Shown piece by piece: positions 16,673 to 24,415 of a DNA stretch of 64,000 bases (position 1 is the first letter of the stretch; each line of letters starts with the position of its first letter). The position numbers were made by a program, and so were the translations under genes. The DNA is from VFKU01 sp964620045 (lineage in GTDB: Bacteria > Hydrogenedentota > Hydrogenedentia > Hydrogenedentales > GCA-2746185). The notes under the pieces are model-generated. The model saw nothing but the letters and a program-made list of their open reading frames with translations, had not been told where the DNA came from and ran no database searches. The stretch is taken from positions 124,001-188,000 of the forward strand of contig CAZUJL010000001.1 in the NCBI GenBank assembly GCA_964620045.1. Direction: 5' to 3'.

Positions 16673-17257
16673 CATCGCCTTGCGCACATCCATTGCCTGC
16701 GCGAGATGGCGATCCTGGTGGTTGGCGAGCAGGGCAAACCACTGGCCGAGGCTCAGCCGGATCAACACGCCGAATCCACCGGCCGCAGACGGCACCTTGA
16801 TGCGCGCGAGGTCGAGCCCCTTCGCGTGGCGCAGGCGCTCGATGAAATCTGTCTGCAAGCGATCGAAGGCGACGTCGAGCCGCGAGATCGTGTGATTGCT
16901 GGTGGGCGTATAGGCCTTGGGCGCTTTGAACTTCCGCTTGCGCGCTTCGTCTGACGGCCCGACGGCCTTCACGAAGAAATTGCCGAGCGCGCCGTACCTG
17001 AACGGCCCTTCGCTCGTGAGTCCGCGCTCCTTAGCCTTCGCGATCGCGTCGTCGATGTTGCGGTTCATCAACGTGCCGACGACGACACAGTGATCGATAC
17101 ACTCCGCCGCGGACCAGCGCTCAGACTCCGGCCGCCAGTTAAAGCGCGCATCGTCAAGTTCGTATACGAGCCGGCGGAATCCCTGGCGCGCATTGGTAAA
17201 TCGCTCTTGCAGTTCGTCAAGCGACGGAATGATGGACTGGGCTGGTGCGACGGCCAT
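16655..17257 (-). CDS. DinB-family (DinB_2) metal-binding protein
   Basis: A 200-residue four-helix DinB/YfiT-like protein. The three-His metal site typical of the fold is visible: one His in SAAECIDHCVVV near residue 70 and the pair in NHQDRHLAQ near residue 180. Related proteins are thiol-dependent S-transferases using bacillithiol, mycothiol or glutathione, or proteins of unknown role induced by DNA damage. No signal peptide, so cytoplasmic. It is a single gene on the minus strand, convergent with the iron alcohol dehydrogenase. The thiol cofactor in this organism cannot be inferred here. Confidence 0.8.
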   Translation of the reverse strand: MAVAPAQSIIPSLDELQERFTNARQGFRRLVYELDDARFNWRPESERWSAAECIDHCVVVGTLMNRNIDDAIAKAKERGLTSEGPFRYGALGNFFVKAVGPSDEARKRKFKAPKAYTPTSNHTISRLDVAFDRLQTDFIERLRHAKGLDLARIKVPSAAGGFGVLIRLSLGQWFALLANHQDRHLAQAMDVRKAMNATSN

Positions 17258-17344
17258 GGACGATTCCTCCCGCAGCGACTACTTCCCCATGCTACCAAAC
17301 CCGGCATGCGGCGGCTGTATTCCCCCGAGCGCCGAACCAAAAAG

Positions 17345-17372
17345 AAAAGGGCCGGATTTCTCCGGCCCTTTT
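17345..17372. terminator. Bidirectional rho-independent terminator
   Basis: A perfect stem AAAAGGGCCGGA / TCCGGCCCTTTT around a four-base loop, A-rich on one side and T-rich on the other, so it works in both directions. On the minus strand it follows the copper/cytochrome gene that ends at 17393. Confidence 0.8.
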
Positions 17373-17392
17373 GGCGTTTGTCTGATTTTCGG

Positions 17393-18658
17393 TCAGTCGT
17401 CGCTGCCGGCGGAGACGCCCTTCTTCGTCGGGCTGTAGGACATCCAGCCCAGGTCCATCTCGTCCGTCGTCGGCTGGCCGAAGCGCACCGCCTCGGCGGG
17501 GTTAAAGCCGTTCAGCTCGCCGCGTTCTTTGGAGTTGTCGTAGTGCACTTCCCACTCAATGCGCGTGCCGGCCGGAATCTTCTTGATGTCCTTGAAGGAG
17601 TACTGCGTCTGCCAGTTGAAGTCGTACTGCGGGACTTCGAGCAGCAGCTCGCTCGAGCCGTCCGGGTAGAACGCGGTGTACTTCGCGTAGCAGCCGCGCA
17701 GGTGCGTGTGCGGCATCAATGAGAGCAGATCGACGTCTTCGTCAAACGTGCGCGCGCCGCCGACTTTCCAGTCCTTCGCGTACGGCGGGATTTCAAAGTT
17801 GCCGTGCGCGATCGGCGAGGTGGTCACCTGATGCTCCACCGGCTTGTCGTGGAACTGCACCGCCATCACGCTGTCGTCGAAGCGGCCGGTGCCCGGGCCG
17901 GCTTCCTTGTGGTAGTGCATCTGGAACGTCACCACCGAATCCACCGGCAACAGTTTGCCGTAGCCTTCGGGATAGTCCGCGGGGTCCGTGCCCGGCGCGA
18001 GGCCGCCCAGGTGCACGCGGCGCATCATTTCGCCTTGCTCACCCTTCTTCGAGGCATACGCGATGATGTGGTGCACCACTTCGCTGCCCGGCGCGAATTC
18101 CATCTTCTTGATCCACTTGTCTTCGCCGATCATTTCCTTCGTGATCTCGACATTGATGTCCTGATAGATATCGACAATGTCGTCCTTCACGAAGAAAGGC
18201 TCGGGGAATTTCACAATCAGGTCCGGCTCGCCCATGTACCAGCCTTCCTGGAACGTGATCGGCGCGGGCGCATCTTGCGGATTGCCGCGCGGCGCGTTCT
18301 GCTGGACCCACGAGGTTAGCGTCGCGATTTCTTCCGGCGTCAGCGTGCGCTCGTTTTTGTAGATGCCGTGCTGCGCCTCGGAGGCATGCCACGGCGGCAT
18401 TTTCTTCTCGTCCACCACGCGCGCGATGGCCTTGGCCCACGGGCGCACTTCCTCATACGACATGAACGACATCGGCGCGACCATGCCCGACATGTTCTTG
18501 CCGCTGGGGCGGTGGCAGTCCTGGCAGTTTTTCTGCAGGATGGGCAACACGTCCTTGGTGAAGGTCACCTGGCGCGCGGCGGCTTCGTCGGCCGCGACGC
18601 TGCCCGCGATGGTCATCGCGAAGGCGGCCATGGCACCCATGTACAAGCCTCGATTCAT
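17393..18658 (-). CDS. Exported haem c protein with PHM-type copper monooxygenase domain (intact ligands)
   Basis: A 421-residue periplasmic protein. After a signal peptide (to about residue 23) comes a small cytochrome-c-like domain with CQDCH (Cys45, Cys48, His49) and the shared motif SYEEVRPWAKAI...MPPW. The rest resembles the copper type II ascorbate-dependent monooxygenases (PHM/DBH). All expected ligands can be placed: His196-His197, His248-x-His250, His317-x-His319 and Met401 in TTDEM. Known PHM-like enzymes hydroxylate C-H bonds with oxygen; the fused haem suggests electron supply from the respiratory chain instead of ascorbate, which is inference. GGGAG precedes the ATG. Two relatives lie in this window (26417-28108 and 38680-40296). 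Confidence 0.8.
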   Translation of the reverse strand: MNRGLYMGAMAAFAMTIAGSVAADEAAARQVTFTKDVLPILQKNCQDCHRPSGKNMSGMVAPMSFMSYEEVRPWAKAIARVVDEKKMPPWHASEAQHGIYKNERTLTPEEIATLTSWVQQNAPRGNPQDAPAPITFQEGWYMGEPDLIVKFPEPFFVKDDIVDIYQDINVEITKEMIGEDKWIKKMEFAPGSEVVHHIIAYASKKGEQGEMMRRVHLGGLAPGTDPADYPEGYGKLLPVDSVVTFQMHYHKEAGPGTGRFDDSVMAVQFHDKPVEHQVTTSPIAHGNFEIPPYAKDWKVGGARTFDEDVDLLSLMPHTHLRGCYAKYTAFYPDGSSELLLEVPQYDFNWQTQYSFKDIKKIPAGTRIEWEVHYDNSKERGELNGFNPAEAVRFGQPTTDEMDLGWMSYSPTKKGVSAGSDD

Positions 18659-18930
18659 CGTCCGTTCTCCCGAATTGATAGGTTACTATGGCCCAAGGAT
18701 GACAAAATGAAATTCTGGCCAAGATCGAGAATATCAGGAAGCGCCGGAAGCGTCTATGGCGATTTTCACACAATGTGAGCAAGGTCTCATATTGCCGCAA
18801 CTTCCAATCACGGCTGGAGTTGGGTAGGATCATCCCCAAATTGAAGAGAAATGGGATATTTTGCGTTTAGATCACAGTGGGACGGCGCGGCCCTGTGTGC
18901 TGCGGACGGGCCCTATACGGGAGATGAACC

Positions 18931-19491
18931 ATGTTTAAGAAAGTGCTGGGTGCGCTTGCGGTCGCCGGTTTGGTGCTGGCGGGCGGTGTGGCGCGCGCGC
19001 AAGACGCTGCGAAGCCCAAGGTGGGCGATGCGGCGCCGGACTTTGCGATCCCCGATGGTGTCGCGAAGGATCAGATCGGTGCGGCGAAAAACCTGTCCGA
19101 TCTGAAGGGCAAGAAAGTCGTGCTGGCGTTTTTTCCGAAAGCCTTTACGCCGGGCTGCACGAGCCAGTTGTGCGGCTACCGTGACGACTTCTCGAGCTTC
19201 AAGGATGCGAACACGGTCGTGATTGCGATCAGTGTGGACGAGCAAGCGGAAAGCACCCGCTTCCGCGACGAAAACAAGCTGCCGTTCGCGGTGGTGGGCG
19301 ATCCGACGCACGCGATCATCAAGAAGTACGGCGTTGAGTTGCAGAAACGCGGCGAGCTGGAGATCGCGAAGCGCACAACGTTTCTGATCGATGAAAAAGG
19401 CACGATTGCCTACATCGACTGGAACTACGATTGGGCGAAAGGCAAGGAACCGCTGATGGCGGAAATCAAGAAGCTCAACGAAGCCAAGTAA
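18931..19491 (+). CDS. Exported peroxiredoxin (AhpC/TSA, Bcp-like)
   Basis: A 186-residue thiol peroxidase with an N-terminal signal (to about residue 26). The peroxidatic site is FTPGCTSQLCGYRDD; the second Cys five residues later is the usual resolving position of the BCP/PrxQ group. Conserved VISVDEQAESTRFRDEN and the Trp-rich C-terminal strand complete the thioredoxin fold. Export points to peroxide removal in the periplasm, which fits nearby haem and copper proteins. The ATG follows a GGGAG-like site. A strong terminator lies 22 bases after the stop, shared with the convergent NhaC gene. Confidence 0.9.
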   Translation: MFKKVLGALAVAGLVLAGGVARAQDAAKPKVGDAAPDFAIPDGVAKDQIGAAKNLSDLKGKKVVLAFFPKAFTPGCTSQLCGYRDDFSSFKDANTVVIAISVDEQAESTRFRDENKLPFAVVGDPTHAIIKKYGVELQKRGELEIAKRTTFLIDEKGTIAYIDWNYDWAKGKEPLMAEIKKLNEAK

Positions 19492-19513
19492 AATTCGTCT
19501 GGCTAAAATTTCG

Positions 19514-19551
19514 TTCGCGGACCGAGGGCACCCTCGGTCCGCGAATTTTTT
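19514..19551 (+). terminator. Strong rho-independent terminator
   Basis: A 15-bp perfect stem (TTCGCGGACCGAGGG with its complement), two-base loop, then TTTTTTAT. It ends the peroxiredoxin transcript and overlaps the stop of the convergent NhaC gene. Confidence 0.9.
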
Positions 19552-21340
19552 ATGCGGACGGGGGCGTTTCCGACGCGTCCATCTTCGGCAGAAGCCAGAA
19601 GAGTGCGCCGATCAAGCCCGTTGCAATGAGCAGGCTTATCCAGGATGGCAACCCAAGCCCGGCCGGCAGATAGCCGCAACACAACGCGAGCGTTGCCACG
19701 ACCAGGCTATACGGCAACTGCGTGCGTACATGGTGCATATGATCGCACGACGACGAGATCGAACTCATGATGGTGGTGTCGGATACCGGTGAACAGTGAT
19801 CGCCAAAGATCGCACCGTCGAGGATCGAGCCGAGCGTGATCATGGTGATCAGGCCATAGCTATGGTCTTCCAGCGCGTACGCAATCGGGACGGCCGTCGG
19901 CATAAGAATAGCCATCGTTCCATAACTTGTACCGGTCGCGAAGGACGTCATCGAAGCAATCACAAACACAATCGCGGGAAACATCTGCGGCGGCACGGAA
20001 TCGCCGACAGCGTGCACCAGAAAGGGCCCTGTCTGGAGCGCATCGCATGCAGCCTTCAGCGACCATGCAAGGGAAAGAATCGCGATCGGCAACAGGCTGC
20101 TGCGCGCGCCGGAAAGTGCGGCGTGACGAATCGTGGCGGAATCGAGCCGGGCGATGAAATGCGCACAGAATGCCGCAACGACAACGCTCACGGCCGAGCC
20201 ATACGCCAAAATCTTAATGCTGTTGGCGGAGTCGCTGATGATCTCTTTCCACGCGGACCATTTCAACGGCGCGGCGAGATCGGCCTGAACGATCGCCCAG
20301 CCGCCGCCGTCGATCCAAACGCCCCCGATCAAAATGGCAAACAGGATGCCAATGGGAATGATGCCCGCCGACAGGCGAATGCGCGCCAGTGGCGAGGGAT
20401 CGGCGCGCGTGAACGTGTCTGACGTCATGGGCACGGCATCAAGCTCGGCCACCTGCCCGGTTCGGCGCGCGCGTTTTTCCGCGCGGCGCATCGGGCCAAA
20501 ATCCTTGCCAGACAGCGTATTGAACGCCATGAAAACCAACAATATGACACAGTAAAACCGAAAGGACAGTGCGTCGAAGAGCATTGCGTAGCCGTTTTTA
20601 ATACCCAGCGACTCACCGGAGAGGCCCACCTCCCGGATGCCGAGTGACTGCGCCGCTTCATTGAACAAACCTACCTCGTAACCGACCCATGTACTGAGAA
20701 TCGCCAGGCCCGCCACCGGCGCGCTCGTTGCATCGACCAGAAACGACAATTTCTCGCGGCTCACGCGAAATCGATCGGTGACCGGCCGCATGGCAGAACC
20801 GACAATCATGGTGTTCGCGTAGTCGTCAATGAAAATAATGACCCCGAGCAAATAGGTGACGAATTGCGCGGAGCGCGGTCCCCGCGCAAAGCGGCTCAAC
20901 CAGTTCACGATGGCCTGCAGACCGCCGGCCGCGATGACGATCGCGATCATCATCAACACGAACACGACGAACACAAGCAATTGCTGGTTCACCGCATCGC
21001 CGAGCACGCCCCCAATGAACCCGAAGCTGTCGTCGATTCCCGCGGCCCACGCGGCAGGCGACGAGGACTCCGCCGGAACCACGCTGAGTAGGCCGCCCAT
21101 GATGACCGACAATGTAAGGCTCAGCATGATGCGGCCTGTGAGCGCCGCGAAGGTCACGGCGAAGAGCGGCGGTAGCACGCTGTACCAGTGCCCGACGTCC
21201 TGATCTTCCGCAAGGCGTCGCTCGCCAAACCACGCACCCAACGCGACACCGGCAAAAATGAGGCCCAGCACGATGAACTTGCCCGCCGATTTCTTTGGCG
21301 CGGGCATGTCCTCGGGCGGCTCGGGTGCAAAGTCGGTCAT
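19550..21340 (-). CDS. nhaC: NhaC-family sodium/proton antiporter
   Basis: Inner-membrane antiporter that exports sodium in exchange for protons. About 596 residues with eleven or more hydrophobic segments. Typical segments are FIDDYANTMIVGSAMRPVTD and, near the C-terminus, the TSFATGTSYGTMAI and FGDHCSPVSDTTIMSS blocks that mark the NhaC/DASS-like antiporters. Two conserved halves are separated by a charged linker around residues 290 to 330. I chose the ATG at 21340; a GTG at 21370 would add ten residues. A promoter on the minus strand would start transcription only one or two bases before this ATG, which suggests a leaderless message. The gene is divergent from the OPT transporter and supports the sodium-driven importers elsewhere in the window. 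Confidence 0.88.
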   Translation of the reverse strand: MTDFAPEPPEDMPAPKKSAGKFIVLGLIFAGVALGAWFGERRLAEDQDVGHWYSVLPPLFAVTFAALTGRIMLSLTLSVIMGGLLSVVPAESSSPAAWAAGIDDSFGFIGGVLGDAVNQQLLVFVVFVLMMIAIVIAAGGLQAIVNWLSRFARGPRSAQFVTYLLGVIIFIDDYANTMIVGSAMRPVTDRFRVSREKLSFLVDATSAPVAGLAILSTWVGYEVGLFNEAAQSLGIREVGLSGESLGIKNGYAMLFDALSFRFYCVILLVFMAFNTLSGKDFGPMRRAEKRARRTGQVAELDAVPMTSDTFTRADPSPLARIRLSAGIIPIGILFAILIGGVWIDGGGWAIVQADLAAPLKWSAWKEIISDSANSIKILAYGSAVSVVVAAFCAHFIARLDSATIRHAALSGARSSLLPIAILSLAWSLKAACDALQTGPFLVHAVGDSVPPQMFPAIVFVIASMTSFATGTSYGTMAILMPTAVPIAYALEDHSYGLITMITLGSILDGAIFGDHCSPVSDTTIMSSISSSCDHMHHVRTQLPYSLVVATLALCCGYLPAGLGLPSWISLLIATGLIGALFWLLPKMDASETPPSA

Positions 21341-21348
21341 GGGCGCGC

Positions 21349-21378
21349 ATTGTACGCGGGCCGATTTCACTGCGCCAA
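21349..21378 (-). promoter_or_regulatory. Promoter of nhaC, probably leaderless
   Basis: Minus-strand TTGGCG (21378-21373) and TACAAT (21354-21349) with an 18-base spacer. Transcription would start near 21342, almost at the ATG (21340). Its -35 directly abuts the -35 of the OPT promoter. Confidence 0.5.
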
Positions 21379-21407
21379 TTGCCTGGCTTACTTCCGGTTG
21401 CTATAGT
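21379..21407 (+). promoter_or_regulatory. Promoter of the OPT transporter gene
   Basis: TTGCCT at 21379-21384 and TATAGT at 21402-21407 with a 17-base spacer; predicted start near 21414, about 17 bases before the ATG. The same TATAGT box precedes yicC and the amidase gene. Confidence 0.65.
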
Positions 21408-21430
21408 CGCCGCCCATCGGGGACCACCGC

Positions 21431-23296
21431 ATGAACCAGCCAAACGGCGACGCGCCGCGAGCATCGACACCCGGCCCGGCACCCGCTGAAGTCACCATCC
21501 GCGCGGTGGTCTTGGGCCTGCTGCTGGCCGTGATCCTCGGCGCGGCGAACACCTACCTCGGCCTCTACGCCGGCATGACGGTGAGCGCGTCGATCCCGGC
21601 GGCCGTCATCAGCATGGCCGTCCTGCGCGGATTGCTGCGCACCGGTACCATCCTCGAAAACAACATGGTCTCCACGCTCGCGTCCACCGGCGAGAGCCTC
21701 GCGGCGGGCGTGATCTTCACGGTGCCCGCGCTCGTGCTCGTCGGCGCGTGGAAAGACTTCGAGTTCTGGCCGACGACGCTCATCGCGATGCTCGGCGGCT
21801 TGCTCGGGGTCATCTTCATGATCCCGCTGCGCCGCGCGATGATCGTCGAGCGGCCGGACCTCACCTATCCCGAGGGCGTAGCCTGCGCCGAAGTGCTGCG
21901 CGCGGGCGACACGGGCGGTAGCGGATTGTCGACGATCGTGTTCGGCGTGCTGCTCGGCGGCGCGGTGAAATTTTTGTCGGACGCGGTCGGCATTGTGCGC
22001 GGCGCGCTCGAAGTGGCCACGACGGCCGGCAAGTCGTTGTTCTATGTCGGCACCTACGTCAGTCCCGCGCTAATCGCCGTCGGGTACATTGTGAAACTGC
22101 AGATTGCCGCGCAGGTTTTCCTCGGTGCGTTTTTAATGTGGTTCATCGCGTTGCCGCTGCTCGGCGGTGTCGACGGCAGCACCGAGGCGCTCGGCGCCGC
22201 GAAAGCGATGGGTGGCAGTTCGATCCGGTACATCGGCGTCGGCGCGATGCTCGTGGCCGGCGCATCTTCGATCTGGAGCGTGCGGCGCGGCATGCTCGGC
22301 GGCCTGCAGGCCCTGCGCGGGTACGGCGCCGGTGCCGCCGGAAACGTGCCGCGCACCGAGCGCGACATGCCGTTCACGGCGTTGCTCGTGTTGTTCATCA
22401 TCGTCACGCTCGGCGTGTTTGGCCTGTACGAATACCTGCTCGATTCGCAGCTCGCCGCGATCGCGTCCACGCTCGTCATGGTCGCCGCCTCGTTCCTCTT
22501 TGTCGCCGTCGCCACATACATCGTCGGCCTCGTCGGCTCGTCGAACTCCCCCGTCTCCGGCATGACGATCTGCGCGCTGCTGCTGGCCTCGGCCGTAATG
22601 CTCGCGGTCGGCGTGAAGGGCGAGTCCGCGATGTTCGCCGTGCTCGGCGTGGCGGGCGTGGTGTGCTGCGCGGCGTGCACTTCCGGCGACATTGCACAAG
22701 ATTTAAAGACCGGCCAGCTCGTCGGCGCGACACCGGCGAACCAGCAGTGGATGCAGGTCATCAGCGTTATTGTGCCCGCGTTTGTATTCGCGCCGATTCT
22801 TTCGGTGCTACACCACAACGGCGGTATCGGCGACAAGTGGCAGGCACCGCAAGCGACGCTGTTCGCAAGCCTCGCAAACGGATTCTTCGGCGACGGCGAA
22901 CTGCCGCTGAACCTCGTGTACATCGGCGCGGGGATCGGCGTCGCGATGATCGCGATCAACGCCGTGCTCGGCGCGATGAACAAATCCTTCCGGCTTTACC
23001 TGATGCCCGTCGCCGTCGGCATGTACCTGCCGCTGGTTGTGACGACACCGATCCTGATCGGCGGACTGCTCCACTGGGCGCTGCACCGCAAGCGCGGGGA
23101 AAATCCAAATGACCCCGGCGTGCTCTTCGGCTCCGGCCTCATCGCGGGCGAGGCGCTGTTCGGCATAGGCCTGGCCGCGATCTCGCCACTCGTGACGTTG
23201 CCGCTCATGGACAACAGTCTTGCCGTGTCGCTCGTCGCGTTCGCCCTGCTATTGGGCAGTTACGCCTTCGTCGTCAAACGCGCCAGCAAGGCCTAA
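21431..23296 (+). CDS. OPT-family oligopeptide transporter
   Basis: A 621-residue inner-membrane protein with about 14 to 16 hydrophobic segments, typical of bacterial OPT proteins. The N-terminal segment GAANTYLGLYAGMTVSASIPAAVISMAVLRG, the block LTYPEGVACAEVLRAG and the following GGAVKFLSD are diagnostic. Bacterial OPTs are thought to take up oligopeptides or metal-chelate complexes with a cation gradient. The ATG follows a GGGGA site. The stop overlaps the convergent methyltransferase stop by three to four bases. Confidence 0.9.
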   Translation: MNQPNGDAPRASTPGPAPAEVTIRAVVLGLLLAVILGAANTYLGLYAGMTVSASIPAAVISMAVLRGLLRTGTILENNMVSTLASTGESLAAGVIFTVPALVLVGAWKDFEFWPTTLIAMLGGLLGVIFMIPLRRAMIVERPDLTYPEGVACAEVLRAGDTGGSGLSTIVFGVLLGGAVKFLSDAVGIVRGALEVATTAGKSLFYVGTYVSPALIAVGYIVKLQIAAQVFLGAFLMWFIALPLLGGVDGSTEALGAAKAMGGSSIRYIGVGAMLVAGASSIWSVRRGMLGGLQALRGYGAGAAGNVPRTERDMPFTALLVLFIIVTLGVFGLYEYLLDSQLAAIASTLVMVAASFLFVAVATYIVGLVGSSNSPVSGMTICALLLASAVMLAVGVKGESAMFAVLGVAGVVCCAACTSGDIAQDLKTGQLVGATPANQQWMQVISVIVPAFVFAPILSVLHHNGGIGDKWQAPQATLFASLANGFFGDGELPLNLVYIGAGIGVAMIAINAVLGAMNKSFRLYLMPVAVGMYLPLVVTTPILIGGLLHWALHRKRGENPNDPGVLFGSGLIAGEALFGIGLAAISPLVTLPLMDNSLAVSLVAFALLLGSYAFVVKRASKA

Positions 23297-24150
23297 GCGT
23301 TTCGCGCGGACACTAACCACGCGGCGGAATCGAGCACGACACCTTCCCCTGTTCGATGCGGCTCAAGCGCTGCGCGGATGCTCGCGCGCACGGCCTGGCG
23401 CAATGAGTCCGGCTTATCGACGAGCAACGCGCTGACGGGGCCGATTTCCAGCGTGAAGTCCACGGCCTTCTCGAAGTCCGCGGTGTTGCCGACGGGATAG
23501 CGCAGATCATATTTGTCGATCTGGATATCGGCGAATCCCGCGTTGCTCAAGATCCCGTGCGTACGTTCGGCGTTTGCGAATGCGAACGGTCCGGGTGCAA
23601 AGGGATCGGGCGGCGCCGGCAACTCAATGTGTTTGGCCGCCGCCATCATGGGTAATACGACCCACGGATTTTCCTGCATCGGCCGCCAGCAAACGAAACT
23701 CAGCCGCCCATTTGGTTTCAGTGCGCCGCGAATGTTGATGAACGCTTTTAAGGGGACAGAAAAGAACATTACGCCGAAGCGCGAGATCACCGCATCGAAA
23801 CTCGACGGCGGGAACGCATAGACCTGCGCGTCGGCTTCAACAAAGGTCGCGTTATCAACCCCAATCTCCTTCGCGCGCTGACGCGCTCGTTCCAACATCG
23901 GCCGCGAAATGTCGGCACCTGTGGCCGCGCCGCCGGGCGCCACGCGCGCCACCGCGGCGAGCGTCGTCGCACCGCATCCGCAGCCGATGTCGAGCACGCG
24001 ATCGCCCGGTTTCAATTCCGCACGCTCAAGCACGGCGGCGTTGAAGCGCTCCAGTTGCGCATCCAACCGGTCCTGCATCGTGACCCACTTCGGCCCGGCT
24101 TTATCGTTCCAATAGGCGATTTGGTCATCGTTCGTTTGTGGATTGGGCAT
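23293..24150 (-). CDS. Class I SAM-dependent methyltransferase
   Basis: A 285-residue cytoplasmic methyltransferase. Motif I is VLDIGCGCGATTLA, followed by the acidic end of strand 2 (GADISRPMLERARQRAKE) and FVEADAQVYAFPPSSFDAVISRFGVMFF, as in the UbiE/COQ5 group. The start at 24150 is backed by an AGGAG site seven bases upstream; the frame extends further but with no family similarity. Substrate unknown: relatives methylate quinones, small phenolics or lipids. It stands alone and overlaps the OPT stop by four bases in convergent orientation. Confidence 0.88.
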   Translation of the reverse strand: MPNPQTNDDQIAYWNDKAGPKWVTMQDRLDAQLERFNAAVLERAELKPGDRVLDIGCGCGATTLAAVARVAPGGAATGADISRPMLERARQRAKEIGVDNATFVEADAQVYAFPPSSFDAVISRFGVMFFSVPLKAFINIRGALKPNGRLSFVCWRPMQENPWVVLPMMAAAKHIELPAPPDPFAPGPFAFANAERTHGILSNAGFADIQIDKYDLRYPVGNTADFEKAVDFTLEIGPVSALLVDKPDSLRQAVRASIRAALEPHRTGEGVVLDSAAWLVSARNA

Positions 24151-24415
24151 CGTCGACTCCTGAAAGACCTGCCCAGTATAGGCAATGGCGACACGGAATC
24201 CGGCCTGCCGTGAATTCACCCTGGCGAGGCCTCGTCTGGATATAAGGTCTTCGGGCGCATGCCGATAGCGATGGGTTGGAATAGCGCCGGAACCCGGATT
24301 GACTTGGCGGTTTTTAATTGGGAGAATCCCGCAATTCGTTTGGGCGCTAGGAGTTAGGTGCGGAAGCAGTTTCCTGCGGCGTGTGCCGCGGACACTTTGT
24401 CAGGGTGGAGGACTC

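Noticed and set aside
18659..18930. The 272-base gap upstream of the peroxiredoxin, examined for promoters and small genes
   Set aside because: Some TTG- and AT-rich stretches occur, but no convincing -35/-10 pair and no small frame with a ribosome site.
24151..24415. The 265-base gap between methyltransferase and quinoprotein, checked for RNA genes
   Set aside because: No tRNA-like or riboswitch-like fold could be recognised; only a TATACT box for the methyltransferase near 24175.
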